Shown piece by piece: positions 35,062-44,072 of a stretch of 64,000 nucleotides of DNA. Position 1 is the first letter of the stretch. Each line of letters begins with the position of its first letter. Made by a program: the position numbers and the translations under genes. The DNA is from Massilia kyonggiensis. GTDB taxonomy: Bacteria; Pseudomonadota; Gammaproteobacteria; Burkholderiales; Burkholderiaceae_D. The notes under the pieces are model-generated. The model searched no databases. It saw only the letters and a list, made by a program, of their open reading frames with translations, and was not told where the DNA came from. The stretch is taken from contig NZ_JANUGY010000007.1 in the NCBI RefSeq assembly GCF_024756235.1, positions 372,001 to 436,000 on the forward strand. The letters are read 5' to 3'.

Positions 35062-35769
35062 ATGCGCCAAATCGTCCTCGATACCGAAACCACAGGCCTG
35101 AATCCGCGCACCGGCGACCGCATCATCGAGGTCGGCTGCGTCGAGATCTTCAACCGCAAGCTGACCGGCAACAACTTCCACCGGTATATCAATCCCGAGC
35201 GCGACTCGGACGAAGCGGCACTGGCGGTCCACGGCCTGACGACCGAATTCCTCAGCGATAAGCCGAAGTTCCACGAGATCGCCCATGAGCTGCGCGAATT
35301 CGTGCAGGGCGCCGAGATCATCATCCACAACGCACCGTTCGACCTCGCGTTCCTGAACCACGAGTTCGAGCGCATGGGCCTGCCGCCGTTCATCGAACAC
35401 TGCTCGGGCGTCATCGACACCCTTGTGCACGCGAAGGAACTGCACCCGGGCAAGCGCAACTCGCTGGACGCGCTGTGCGACCGCTACGGCATCTCGAACG
35501 CGCACCGCAAGCTGCACGGCGCACTGCTGGACTCGGAGCTGCTGGCCGACGTTTACCTGGCGATGACGCGCGGCCAGAACACGCTGTCGATGGACGTCGA
35601 GGTCGAAGCGAGCGGTGGCGGCATCGTGCTGGAAGCCGGTCCGCTGGGCGAGATCCTCGTGCTGCCAGCCGCTGCCGACGAGCTCGCCGAGCACGAGAAT
35701 GTGCTTGCCGCACTCGACAAAGGCGTGAAGGGGGAATGTGTTTGGAGAAAATATTCTCCGCAGGGGTGA
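35062..35769 (+). CDS. dnaQ: DNA polymerase III epsilon subunit (3'-5' proofreading exonuclease)
   Basis: A 235-residue proofreading subunit of the replicase. ExoI motif VLDTETTGLNPRTGDRIIEVG, ExoII region IIIHNAPFDLAFLNHEFERMG and ExoIII-epsilon HGALLDSELLADVYLAM with the catalytic His-Asp are intact. Residues ~185-235 form the flexible tail that binds the alpha subunit; the clamp-binding motif is not obvious by eye. The stop codon overlaps the -35 box of the tRNA-Val promoter. Confidence 0.96.
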   Translation: MRQIVLDTETTGLNPRTGDRIIEVGCVEIFNRKLTGNNFHRYINPERDSDEAALAVHGLTTEFLSDKPKFHEIAHELREFVQGAEIIIHNAPFDLAFLNHEFERMGLPPFIEHCSGVIDTLVHAKELHPGKRNSLDALCDRYGISNAHRKLHGALLDSELLADVYLAMTRGQNTLSMDVEVEASGGGIVLEAGPLGEILVLPAAADELAEHENVLAALDKGVKGECVWRKYSPQG

Positions 35770-35794
35770 CAAAACGCAAAACTCCCCCTATAAT
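35766..35794 (+). promoter_or_regulatory. sigma70 promoter of tRNA-Val
   Basis: GTGACA (35766-35771), 17-base spacer, perfect TATAAT (35789-35794), followed by GC-containing discriminator bases as expected of a stable-RNA promoter. The -35 box includes the dnaQ TGA stop. Confidence 0.8.
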
Positions 35795-35839
35795 GCTCGT
35801 CATTGCAGCGACGCAATCGCAGCAAAGCAGTAAAAAGTA

Positions 35840-35914
35840 GGGCGGTTAGCTCAGGGGTAGAGCACAGCATTCACACTGCTGGGGTCGCAAGTTCGAAACT
35901 TGCACCGCCCACCA
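35840..35914 (+). tRNA. tRNA-Val (anticodon CAC)
   Basis: A full 75-base cloverleaf with encoded CCA. Acceptor GGGCGGT/ACCGCCC pairs 7/7; the D arm is GCTC...GAGC; anticodon stem CAGCA/TGCTG encloses loop TTCACAC with anticodon CAC (reads GUG); T arm GCAAG/CTTGC encloses TTCGAAA. It has its own promoter upstream and a terminator downstream. Confidence 0.97.
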
Positions 35915-35924
35915 GGATTCGGAC

Positions 35925-35953
35925 AAAAAGGCTAGCGTAACGCTGGCCTTTTT
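35925..35953 (+). terminator. rho-independent terminator of tRNA-Val
   Basis: AAAAAGGCTAGCG / CGCTGGCCTTTTT with loop TAA: a 13-bp stem with one G-T wobble and a T5 end, 10 bases after the tRNA. Confidence 0.9.
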
Positions 35954-35965
35954 GCTTTGGCCCTG

Positions 35966-35980
35966 CCCTATAATGTAGGG
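35966..35980 (+). promoter_or_regulatory. -10 box inside an inverted repeat before the metal-efflux genes
   Basis: CCCTA-TAATG-TAGGG: a 5-bp inverted repeat whose centre forms TATAAT (35969-35974), 22 bases before the first ORF of the efflux cluster. A repressor bound here would block the promoter. No matching -35 is seen at 17 bases. Confidence 0.4.
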
Positions 35981-35996
35981 AATCCGACATCGTCCA

Positions 35997-36389
35997 ATGC
36001 GCCATCCACGCCGAACCCGCCTCCTGAGCGCCATCGTTGCGCTGATCAGCCTTCTGTTCATGCAGCTGGCCGTGGCGGCATACGCATGTCCGAACCTGGT
36101 CCCGGTGCGGAGCGCACCAATGCTGGACCGTTCCGGACAGCCGATGGCGAATTGCCCCGAGATGGACCGGCAAAGTCCAACCCTGTGCCACGAACACGCG
36201 CACAAGCAGACCCCGTCGCTCGACAAGCCGGACGCGCCTACGGTCATGCCGTTCTTCGCGACCGGCCTCGCGCTGCCCTTGTTGTGGCCCGATCATGGCG
36301 CGGCGGCACCGAATCCGCCGCTCGTTTTCCTGCACGCGTCCGGCACATCGCCACCGATCGCGATACGCCACTGCTGTTTCCGCCTATAG
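35997..36389 (+). CDS. small secreted Cys/His/Met-containing protein leading the metal-efflux cluster
   Basis: A 130-residue protein I cannot assign to a named family. An N-terminal signal helix (RLLSAIVALISLLFMQLAVAAYA) is followed by a short region rich in possible metal ligands: CPNL, PMLDRSGQPMANCPEMDRQ, LCHEHAHKQ and a terminal HCC. A second hydrophobic stretch (MPFFATGLALPLLWPDHG) lies near the C-terminus. It ends 75 bases before the TolC-like gene on the same strand. Position and ligand residues suggest a periplasmic metal-binding accessory (inference). Confidence 0.65.
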   Translation: MRHPRRTRLLSAIVALISLLFMQLAVAAYACPNLVPVRSAPMLDRSGQPMANCPEMDRQSPTLCHEHAHKQTPSLDKPDAPTVMPFFATGLALPLLWPDHGAAAPNPPLVFLHASGTSPPIAIRHCCFRL

Positions 36390-36464
36390 CCTCCCGCTGC
36401 CGAGTCATCGTTCCGCCACGTCGAACCCGTGGCGGCGCCGTTCTTCGCACGCTGGAGCTATCAC

Positions 36465-37760
36465 ATGCAATTTCTCGACCTTACCGGGCGCGACGCGATC
36501 GCCCCGGTCCTCGCGCTCGCATTGGCGCTGGGCCTTGCTTTACCCTATGAACCCGTACAGGCCGCCGCCGGCCTGACCCTCGAACAGGCGCAGCAGCGCG
36601 CGCTGGCGCGCTCGCGCGCGATCCCGGCGCAGGATGCCGCCATCGCCGCCGACCGCGAACTGGCGGTGGCCGCCGGCCGCCTGCCCGATCCCGTCCTGCG
36701 CGCCGGCATCGACAACCTGCCGGTCAGCGGCGCCGACCGCTTCAACATCGGTGCCGATTTCATGACCATGCGCCGCATCGGTGTCATGCAGGAGCTCACC
36801 GCATCCGACAAGCGCAGGCTGCGCGCGGCCAGCATGGAAGGCGCGGCGGACAAGGCTGCCGCCGGAAAAGACGTGCAGATCGCGCGCATCGAGCGCGACA
36901 CCGCGCAGGCCTGGATCGATCTGTATGTCGCGCAGCAGATGATGGACCTCGTCCGCCAGCAGGCCGCCCAGGCCGATCTCGATCTGCAAGCCGCTGAAGC
37001 GGCCTATCGCGCCGGTAAAGGCAGCCAGGGCGACGTCTTCGCGGCCCGGGGACGCGTCGGCGCCGCGCAGGACAAGGTCGACGAAGTCGACACCCGCGTC
37101 AGGACGGCCCGGACTGCGCTCGCGCGCTGGGTCGGGCCCGACGCCGACGTGGCGCCCGCCGGCCTGCCGGACATCGACCGGGTCCGCCTCGACCCGGCTG
37201 CCCTCGAGACCCAGCTCGCGCATCATCCCGACATCGCCGTGCTCGATCGCGAGGAAGCCGTCGCGCGGACGGAAGCCCGGCTCGCGGAGGCCAACCGGCA
37301 TCCCGACTGGAGCGTCGAGGTGACGCTGCAGCAGCGCGGACAGGGCTATTCGAACATGCTGTCCGTCGGCGTGTCGGTGCCGCTGCAGTGGGACCGGACA
37401 CACCGCCAGGACCGCGAGCTGGCGGCGAAGATCCTGCAAGCGGACCGCATCCGCGACGAGCGCGAAGAGCGCCTGCGTGCCCACACGGCGGACGTGCGGG
37501 CGCTGCTGGACGAGTGGCGCAGCACCCGCGCGCGTCTGGCCCGCTACCGGCGCGAGCTGGTGCCGCTCGCGCTCGATCAGAGCGCGGCCGTCCTGGCGGC
37601 GTACCGCGGCGGCAAGGCCGCGCTGGCGGACGTGCTGGCGGCCCGTCGCAATGAGCTCGACGTCCGGCTCCAGGCCCTGCAGATCGAGGGCGAGGCCGCC
37701 AGGCGCTGGGCGCAGCTGAATTTCCTGGCGCCGTCGAACCACCTGGAGGCAACGCCATGA
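36465..37760 (+). CDS. TolC-family outer-membrane factor (CusC/CzcC-like)
   Basis: A 431-residue outer-membrane efflux channel. The signal peptide ends near PYEPVQAAAG, followed by two outer-membrane efflux repeats rich in long helices (LTLEQAQQRALARSRAIPAQ; LRAHTADVRALLDEWRSTRARLARYRRELV). GGAG lies 9 bases before the ATG at 36465, which is preferred over an upstream GTG. It overlaps the adaptor gene by 4 bases. It is the exit duct for the CusBA-like pump. Confidence 0.9.
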   Translation: MQFLDLTGRDAIAPVLALALALGLALPYEPVQAAAGLTLEQAQQRALARSRAIPAQDAAIAADRELAVAAGRLPDPVLRAGIDNLPVSGADRFNIGADFMTMRRIGVMQELTASDKRRLRAASMEGAADKAAAGKDVQIARIERDTAQAWIDLYVAQQMMDLVRQQAAQADLDLQAAEAAYRAGKGSQGDVFAARGRVGAAQDKVDEVDTRVRTARTALARWVGPDADVAPAGLPDIDRVRLDPAALETQLAHHPDIAVLDREEAVARTEARLAEANRHPDWSVEVTLQQRGQGYSNMLSVGVSVPLQWDRTHRQDRELAAKILQADRIRDEREERLRAHTADVRALLDEWRSTRARLARYRRELVPLALDQSAAVLAAYRGGKAALADVLAARRNELDVRLQALQIEGEAARRWAQLNFLAPSNHLEATP

Positions 37761-39247
37761 GCCGCCGCATCGTCATTTCCGTTGCCGGCGCGCTGGCCCT
37801 GCTCGCGGCGACCGGCTTCGGCGCCTATCGCCTCGGACTGAAGGCCGGCGCGCACGACACTGCGGCTGCAGCCGGCAAGCCGGGCCGCAAGATCCTGTAC
37901 TGGCACGACCCGATGGTACCCGGCCACAAGTTCGACAAGCCCGGCAAGTCGCCATTCATGGACATGGAACTGGTGCCGGTCTATGCCGATGAAGGCCAGG
38001 CGCAGGGCGGCGTCGCCGTCAGCCCGGGCGTCCGGCAGAATCTCGGCATACGCGTCGCAAAGGTCCGCAAAGGTATCCTGGCCAGTTCCCTCGATGCGGT
38101 CGGGAACGTGGCGTTCAACGAGCGCGATCTCGTCCAGCTGCAGGCGCGAAGCGGCGGCTACGTGGAGAAGCTGTTCGTGCGCGCGCCGCTCGACCCCGTG
38201 CGCAAGGGGCAGCCGCTGCTCCAGCTGTACGTGCCCGACTGGGTCGCCGTCCAGGAAGAGTACATGGCCATCAGGCGCATGCCGGCCGGCGCGGACACGG
38301 CGGGCCTGCTCGACGCGGCCCTGCAGCGGATGCGTCTTGCGGGCATGACGGCCGCACAGGTCGCGCAGGTCAGCGCGCGAACGCAGGTCAGTCCGCGCAT
38401 TACCGTCACGGCGCCGGCCGACGGCGTCGTCAGCGAACTCTCAGTCCGCGAAGGGATGACGGTCGCACCGGGTGCGCCGCTGTTTCGCATCAACGGCCTG
38501 CGCACGGTCTGGGTCAATGCCGAGGTGCCCGAGAGCGCGGCGGCGCAGGTCCGGCCCGGGATGGCGGTGCGGGCCACGAGCCCGGCGTTCCCCGGCATGG
38601 CCTTCGACGGCAAGGTCGAGGCGTTGCTGCCCGAAGTCAGCGCAGCCACGCGCACGCTGAAGGCGCGGATCGAACTGGCCAACCCCGGCGGCAAACTGGT
38701 GCCGGGGATGTTCGCGACGCTCCACATGGCGCCGGCACAGGGCCGCGCAGCGCTGCTCGTGCCGGCGGAAGCCGTGATCCAGACGGGGGAGCGCACGGTC
38801 GTGATCACGGTGTCCGGCGATGGCCGATTCGCACCGGCGGACGTCGTCACGGGTGCCGAGGCGGACGGCCAGACCGAAGTCCTCCAAGGGCTGGAGGAAG
38901 GCCAGAAGGTCGTGGCGTCGGGCCAGTTCCTGATCGATTCCGAGGCGAGCCTGCGCGGTACCCTGCAACGGCTCGGTGCCGCAGTGCCGTCCGCGCCGGC
39001 GCAAGCGGCGACGCATCGCGCGACCGGCAAGATCGAACGGATCGCCGGCCGCGAAGTGACGATCTCGCATGGCCCGGTACCGAGCCTGAAGTGGCCACCG
39101 ATGACGATGGGCTTCGCGCCGCCGCCCGGCGGGCTGCCGCACGACGTCCAGGTTGGAGACACGGTGGCGTTCGAATTCCGCAAGGGCGGCAAGGGCGGGT
39201 TCGAGATCGTCGCCATCGCGCGTACCGCATCGGGAGGCGGCAAATGA
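37757..39247 (+). CDS. cusB: RND efflux periplasmic adaptor with fused CusF domain (CusB-CusF)
   Basis: A 496-residue membrane-fusion protein. After an N-terminal anchor comes a heavy-metal-binding segment (ILYWHDPMVPGHKFDKPGKSPFMDMELVPVY, ~46-76) as in CusB, then the hairpin, lipoyl and beta-barrel domains. The last ~80 residues form a CusF-like domain (ATGKIERIAGREVTISHG, then LKWPPMTMGF) with the His, Trp and two Met that bind Cu(I)/Ag(I) in CusF. In E. coli CusF is a separate protein; here it is tethered to the adaptor. Overlaps both neighbours by ATGA. Confidence 0.93.
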   Translation: MSRRIVISVAGALALLAATGFGAYRLGLKAGAHDTAAAAGKPGRKILYWHDPMVPGHKFDKPGKSPFMDMELVPVYADEGQAQGGVAVSPGVRQNLGIRVAKVRKGILASSLDAVGNVAFNERDLVQLQARSGGYVEKLFVRAPLDPVRKGQPLLQLYVPDWVAVQEEYMAIRRMPAGADTAGLLDAALQRMRLAGMTAAQVAQVSARTQVSPRITVTAPADGVVSELSVREGMTVAPGAPLFRINGLRTVWVNAEVPESAAAQVRPGMAVRATSPAFPGMAFDGKVEALLPEVSAATRTLKARIELANPGGKLVPGMFATLHMAPAQGRAALLVPAEAVIQTGERTVVITVSGDGRFAPADVVTGAEADGQTEVLQGLEEGQKVVASGQFLIDSEASLRGTLQRLGAAVPSAPAQAATHRATGKIERIAGREVTISHGPVPSLKWPPMTMGFAPPPGGLPHDVQVGDTVAFEFRKGGKGGFEIVAIARTASGGGK

Positions 39248-42200
39248 TCGCGCGCCTGATCCGCTGGTCGATCGCCAACCGCTTCCTCGTGCTGCTCGCG
39301 ACGCTGGGCCTGGCGGCCTGGGGCATCTGGGCGGTGCAGCGCACGCCGGTCGATGCGCTGCCGGACCTGTCCGACGTGCAGGTCATCATCCGCACCACGT
39401 ATCCGGGCCAGGCGCCGCAGATCGTCGAGAACCAGGTGACCTATCCGCTCACGACCACGATGCTGTCGGTGCCGGGCGCGCGCAGCGTGCGCGGTTACTC
39501 GTTCTTCGGCGATTCCTTCGTCTACATCCTGTTCGAGGACGGGACCGATCCCTACTGGGCGCGCTCGCGCGTGCTGGAATACCTGAACCAGACCCAGTCG
39601 CGGCTGCCGGCGCAGGCCAGGCCGTCGCTGGGCCCGGACGCGACGGGCATCGGCTGGGTCTACGAATATGCGCTCGTCGACCGCACGGGCCGCCACGACC
39701 TGTCGCAACTGCGTGCCTTGCAGGACTGGTTCCTGAAGTACGAGCTCAAGACGGTGCCGAACGTGGCGGAAGTCGCGAGCATCGGCGGCATGGTGCGCCA
39801 GTACCAGATCCAGCTCGACCCCGGCAAGCTGCGTGCCTACGGCATCACGCATGCGCGCGTGATCGACGCCGTCCGCAAGGCGAACCAGGAGGCGGGCGGC
39901 TCGGTGCTCGAACTGGGCGAGGCCGAATACATGGTCCGCGCATCCGGCTACCTTGCTTCGCTCGACGACTTCCGGCACATCCCGCTGGCCGCCGGCAGCG
40001 GCGGCGTGCCCGTGCTGCTCGGCGACGTCGCACGCGTGCAGATCGGGCCCGAGATGCGGCGCGGCGTCGCGGAGCTGAACGGCGAGGGCGAGGTCGCCGG
40101 CGGCATCATCGTCATGCGTTCGGGGAAGAACGCGCTCGCGACCATCGATGCGGTGAAGGCGAAGCTCGCCCGGCTCAAGGCCGGCCTGCCGGCGGGCGTG
40201 GAAATCGTGACGACGTACGACCGCTCGGACCTGATCAAACGGGCGGTGACGAACCTGGAGCACAAGCTGCTCGAAGAGTTCATCGTCGTCGCCGTGGTCT
40301 GCGCGCTGTTCCTGTTCCACCTTCGCTCGGCGCTGGTGGCCATCGTCTCGCTGCCGCTGGGGATCCTGGCCGCGTACACCCTCATGCTGTACCAGGGCGT
40401 GAATGCGAACATCATGTCGCTGGGCGGCATCGCGATCGCGATCGGGGCCATGGTCGACGCGGCCGTCGTGATGATCGAGAACGCGCACAAGCGCCTGGAG
40501 GCCTGGCAGCACCGGCATCCCGGCGAACGGCTCGACGGCCCCGCGCACTGGCGGGTCATCGAGGAGGCGGCGGTCGAGGTCGGGCCGGCGCTGTTTTTCT
40601 CGCTCCTGATCATCGTGCTGTCGTTCATCCCCGTGTTCGCGCTGGAAGCGCAGGAGGGCAAGCTGTTCGCGCCCCTGGCGTTCACCAAGACCTATGCGAT
40701 GGCCGCCGCCGCGGGCCTCGCGGTGACGCTGGTGCCCGTGCTGATGGGGTATCTCATCCGCGGCAGGATCCCGCGCGAGGACGCGAACCCGCTGAACCGC
40801 TTCCTGATCCGCGCGTACCGGCCGCTGCTCGACAGCGTGCTGCGCCACCCGAAGGCCACGCTCGGCGTCGCGGCGTGCATCGTGCTCGCGACGGCGTGGC
40901 CGGTCAGCCGGCTGGGCGGCGAGTTCATGCCGCCGCTGGACGAGGGCGACCTGCTGTACATGCCGTCGGCGCTGCCGGGCATCGGCATCGGCAAGGCGGC
41001 GGAACTGCTGCAGCAGACGGACCGCCTGATCAAGACCGTGCCCGAGGTCGACACTGTGTTCGGCAAGGCGGGCAGGGCGGACACCGCGACCGATCCCGCC
41101 CCGCTCGAGATGTTCGAGACGACGATCCGGTTCAAGCCGCGCGAGCAGTGGCGTGCCGGGATGACGCCGGCGCAGCTGGTCGAGGAGCTCGACCGCGCCG
41201 TCAGGGTGCCGGGGCTGTCGAACGTGTGGGTGCCGCCGATCCGCAACCGCATCGACATGCTGGCGACCGGCGTTAAGAGCCCGGTCGGCATCAAGGTGGC
41301 GGGCGCGAACCTGCGGGAGATCGACCGCATCACGGGCGCGATCGAGGCCGCCGTGCGCAAGGTGCCGGGCGTGTCCTCGGCCCTGGCCGAGCGCCTGAAC
41401 GGCGGGCGCTACATCGACGTGCGGATAGACCGCGCGGCCGCGGCGAGGTTCGGCATGAACGTGGCGGACGTGCAGGGCGTGATCGCCGCGGCGGTCGGCG
41501 GCGACAACATCGGCGAGACGGTGGAAGGACTGCAGCGCTTCCCGATTAACGTGCGCTATCCGCGCGAAGTGCGCGACTCGCTGGAAAAGCTGCGCGCGCT
41601 GCCGCTGCTCACCGAGGCGGGCGCGCAGATCCGGCTCGGCGACGTCGCCGCCATCCGCATCGATGACGGGCCGCCCATGCTCAAGAGCGAGAACGCGCGC
41701 CTGTCCGGCTGGGTGTACGTCGACGTCCGGGGCCGCGACCTGACGTCGGCGGTGCGCGCGATGCAGCATGTGGTCGCGCAGGAGGTCCAGCTTCCGGCGG
41801 GGTATTCGGTTTCCTGGTCCGGGCAGTTCGAATATCTCGAGCGCGCGGTCGCGAAGCTGAAGGTCGTCGTGCCGGCGACACTGGCCATCATCTTCGTGCT
41901 GCTGTATCTCACGTTCGGCCGCTTCGACGAGGCCGCGCTGATCATGGCGACCCTGCCGTTCGCCCTGGCCGGCGGCGCCTGGCTGCTCTGGTTGCTGGGG
42001 CATGACCTGTCGGTGGCGGGCGGCGTGGGCTTCATCGCGCTGGCGGGCGTGTCGGCGGAGTTCGGCGTGATCATGCTGCTGTACCTGAAGCAGGCCTGGG
42101 CAGCCCGGCTGGCGGCGGGCAGGGCCGGCGACGCCGACCTCGTCGACGCGATCCGCGAGGGGGCGGTGCTGCGCGTGCGGCCCAAGGCGATGACGGTCGC

Positions 42201-42405
42201 GGTGATCGTTGCCGGCCTCGTGCCGGCGATGATCGGGGGTGGGACCGGATCGGAGATCATGCAGCGGATCGCGGCGCCGATGGTGGGCGGGATGATCACG
42301 GCGCCGCTGCTGTCGATGTTCGTCGTGCCGGCGGTGTATCTGCTGCTGCGCCGGCGTGAAATGAAGTTGTCTATGCAACCCGGCTTGCGTACCGATTTAG
42401 TTTAG
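39244..42405 (+). CDS. cusA: CusA-type heavy-metal RND efflux pump
   Basis: A 1053-residue proton-driven inner-membrane pump of the HME-RND class exporting Cu(I)/Ag(I). CusA-like blocks include VDALPDLSDVQVIIRTTYPGQAPQIVE, GGIAIAIGAMVDAAVVMIENAHKRLE (proton relay), WVPPIRNRIDMLATGVKSPVGIKVAG (a metal-binding Met of CusA lies in IDML) and RVRPKAMTVAVIVAGL. The frame is open upstream, but ATG 39244 overlapping the adaptor TGA gives the family N-terminus MIARLIRWSIANR. Closer to CusA than CzcA by these motifs. Confidence 0.93.
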   Translation: MIARLIRWSIANRFLVLLATLGLAAWGIWAVQRTPVDALPDLSDVQVIIRTTYPGQAPQIVENQVTYPLTTTMLSVPGARSVRGYSFFGDSFVYILFEDGTDPYWARSRVLEYLNQTQSRLPAQARPSLGPDATGIGWVYEYALVDRTGRHDLSQLRALQDWFLKYELKTVPNVAEVASIGGMVRQYQIQLDPGKLRAYGITHARVIDAVRKANQEAGGSVLELGEAEYMVRASGYLASLDDFRHIPLAAGSGGVPVLLGDVARVQIGPEMRRGVAELNGEGEVAGGIIVMRSGKNALATIDAVKAKLARLKAGLPAGVEIVTTYDRSDLIKRAVTNLEHKLLEEFIVVAVVCALFLFHLRSALVAIVSLPLGILAAYTLMLYQGVNANIMSLGGIAIAIGAMVDAAVVMIENAHKRLEAWQHRHPGERLDGPAHWRVIEEAAVEVGPALFFSLLIIVLSFIPVFALEAQEGKLFAPLAFTKTYAMAAAAGLAVTLVPVLMGYLIRGRIPREDANPLNRFLIRAYRPLLDSVLRHPKATLGVAACIVLATAWPVSRLGGEFMPPLDEGDLLYMPSALPGIGIGKAAELLQQTDRLIKTVPEVDTVFGKAGRADTATDPAPLEMFETTIRFKPREQWRAGMTPAQLVEELDRAVRVPGLSNVWVPPIRNRIDMLATGVKSPVGIKVAGANLREIDRITGAIEAAVRKVPGVSSALAERLNGGRYIDVRIDRAAAARFGMNVADVQGVIAAAVGGDNIGETVEGLQRFPINVRYPREVRDSLEKLRALPLLTEAGAQIRLGDVAAIRIDDGPPMLKSENARLSGWVYVDVRGRDLTSAVRAMQHVVAQEVQLPAGYSVSWSGQFEYLERAVAKLKVVVPATLAIIFVLLYLTFGRFDEAALIMATLPFALAGGAWLLWLLGHDLSVAGGVGFIALAGVSAEFGVIMLLYLKQAWAARLAAGRAGDADLVDAIREGAVLRVRPKAMTVAVIVAGLVPAMIGGGTGSEIMQRIAAPMVGGMITAPLLSMFVVPAVYLLLRRREMKLSMQPGLRTDLV

Positions 42406-42455
42406 GCTTAAAGTATCTCCCGGTTCCAGACCGATCTTTTCTCCGGGGGCGCTTC

Positions 42456-44072
42456 ATGACGAACTTGTCCGCTGCAGAGTCAAGTCCTTCGGCCCATGTC
42501 GACACGTTCGCGCGGGATCACCTCCCGCCCGCCGACCTGTGGCCGGACCTCGTGTTCGACCTGCCCGCGCTCCGGTATCCCGCGCGGCTGAACTGCGTGG
42601 CGGAACTGCTGGACCGCCACGTTGCCGCCGGACATGGCGACCGTACCGCCATCCGGGCCGACACCGTCACGTGGACGTATGCCGACCTGATGCGCCACGT
42701 CGACCGCATCGCCCACGTGCTGCGCGCGGACATGGGCCTCGTCCCCGGCAACCGCGTGCTGCTGCGCGGCGCCAACTGTCCGATGATGGCGGCTGCGATC
42801 CTCGCCGTGTTCAAGGCCGGCCTCGTCGCCGTGCCGACGATGCCGCTGCTGCGGACGCGCGAGCTGGGCATCATCCTCGGCAAGGCGCGCGTAAACGCCG
42901 TGTTGTGCGCGCGGCCGCTGGCGGACGAACTCGAACAGGTGCCGGATCACCCGCCCGTCGTGTATTTCCAGGACACGGACGGCCTGGAAGCGCGCATGGG
43001 CCGCCACGACGCGCCGTTCGTGCCGGTGGACACGGCCGCCGACGACGTGTGCCTGATCGCCTTCACGTCCGGCACGACGGGCGTCCCGAAGGGCACGATG
43101 CACTTCCACCGCGACATCCTGGCCATCTGCGACTGCTTCCCGCCGCACACGCTGGGCGCGCACGCGGACGACGTCTTCATCGGCACCCCGCCGCTGGCCT
43201 TCACGTTCGGCCTGGGCGGGCTGCTGCTGTTTCCGCTGCGCGCGGGCGCAACGGCCGTCCTGCTCGACAAGCCGACGCCCGAAGGGCTGCTCGCCGCGAT
43301 CGAGCGGTATCACGCCACCGTCTGCTTCACGGCGCCCACGTTCTACCGCCAGATGACGCCCCTCGTTGCGCGCCACGACCTGCGCTCGCTGCAGAAATGC
43401 GTGTCCGCCGGCGAGGCCCTGCCGCTGGCGACGCGCGACGGCTGGAAGACGGCGACCGGCATCGCCATGATCGACGGGATCGGCGCGACGGAACTGCTGC
43501 ACATCTTCATCTCGGCGAGCGGCGCGGACATCCGGCCCGGCGCGACCGGCAAGCCCGTCCCCGGCTACCGCGCGTGCATCCTCGACGACGACGGCGCGCC
43601 GGTCGGTCCCGGCGTGGTCGGCCGGCTGGCCGTCAAGGGCCCGACGGGCTGCCGCTACCTGGCCGACGACCGCCAGCGCGACTATGTGCTGGACGGCTGG
43701 AACCTGACGGGCGACAGCTACGAGACGGACGCCGACGGCTATTTTTACTACCGCTCGCGCACGGACGACATGATCATCTCGGCCGGCTACAACATCGCCG
43801 GCGCGGAGGTGGAAGAGGTGCTGTTGCGGCATCCGGCCGTCGCCGAGTGCGGCGTCGTGGGACGCGCGGACGACGAGCGCGGGCAGATCGTGGAGGCGCA
43901 CGTCGTGCTCAAGCCCGGGTTCGAGCCGACGCCGGACACGGCGCGCCTGCTGCAGGATTTCGTCAAGGCGCAGATCGCGCCGTACAAATACCCGCGCGCC
44001 GTGCGCTTCACCGACAAGCTGCCGCGCACCGAGACGGGCAAGCTGCAGCGCTACAAACTGAGGCAGTCATGA
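42456..44072 (+). CDS. abmG: 2-aminobenzoate-CoA ligase / benzoate-CoA ligase family
   Basis: A 538-residue ANL-superfamily enzyme activating an aromatic acid to its CoA thioester via an acyl-adenylate. Core motifs: FTSGTTGVPKGTMHFHRD (P-loop), PPLAFTFGLGGLLLFPLRAGAT, DGIGATELLHIFISA, YYRSRTDDMIISAGYNIAGAEVEE and the C-terminal catalytic Lys in PRTETGKLQRYKLRQ. The following gene is a 2-aminobenzoyl-CoA monooxygenase/reductase, which fixes the likely substrate as anthranilate. It opens the operon; start preceded by CCGGGGGCG. Overlaps the next gene by ATGA. Confidence 0.9.
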   Translation: MTNLSAAESSPSAHVDTFARDHLPPADLWPDLVFDLPALRYPARLNCVAELLDRHVAAGHGDRTAIRADTVTWTYADLMRHVDRIAHVLRADMGLVPGNRVLLRGANCPMMAAAILAVFKAGLVAVPTMPLLRTRELGIILGKARVNAVLCARPLADELEQVPDHPPVVYFQDTDGLEARMGRHDAPFVPVDTAADDVCLIAFTSGTTGVPKGTMHFHRDILAICDCFPPHTLGAHADDVFIGTPPLAFTFGLGGLLLFPLRAGATAVLLDKPTPEGLLAAIERYHATVCFTAPTFYRQMTPLVARHDLRSLQKCVSAGEALPLATRDGWKTATGIAMIDGIGATELLHIFISASGADIRPGATGKPVPGYRACILDDDGAPVGPGVVGRLAVKGPTGCRYLADDRQRDYVLDGWNLTGDSYETDADGYFYYRSRTDDMIISAGYNIAGAEVEEVLLRHPAVAECGVVGRADDERGQIVEAHVVLKPGFEPTPDTARLLQDFVKAQIAPYKYPRAVRFTDKLPRTETGKLQRYKLRQS

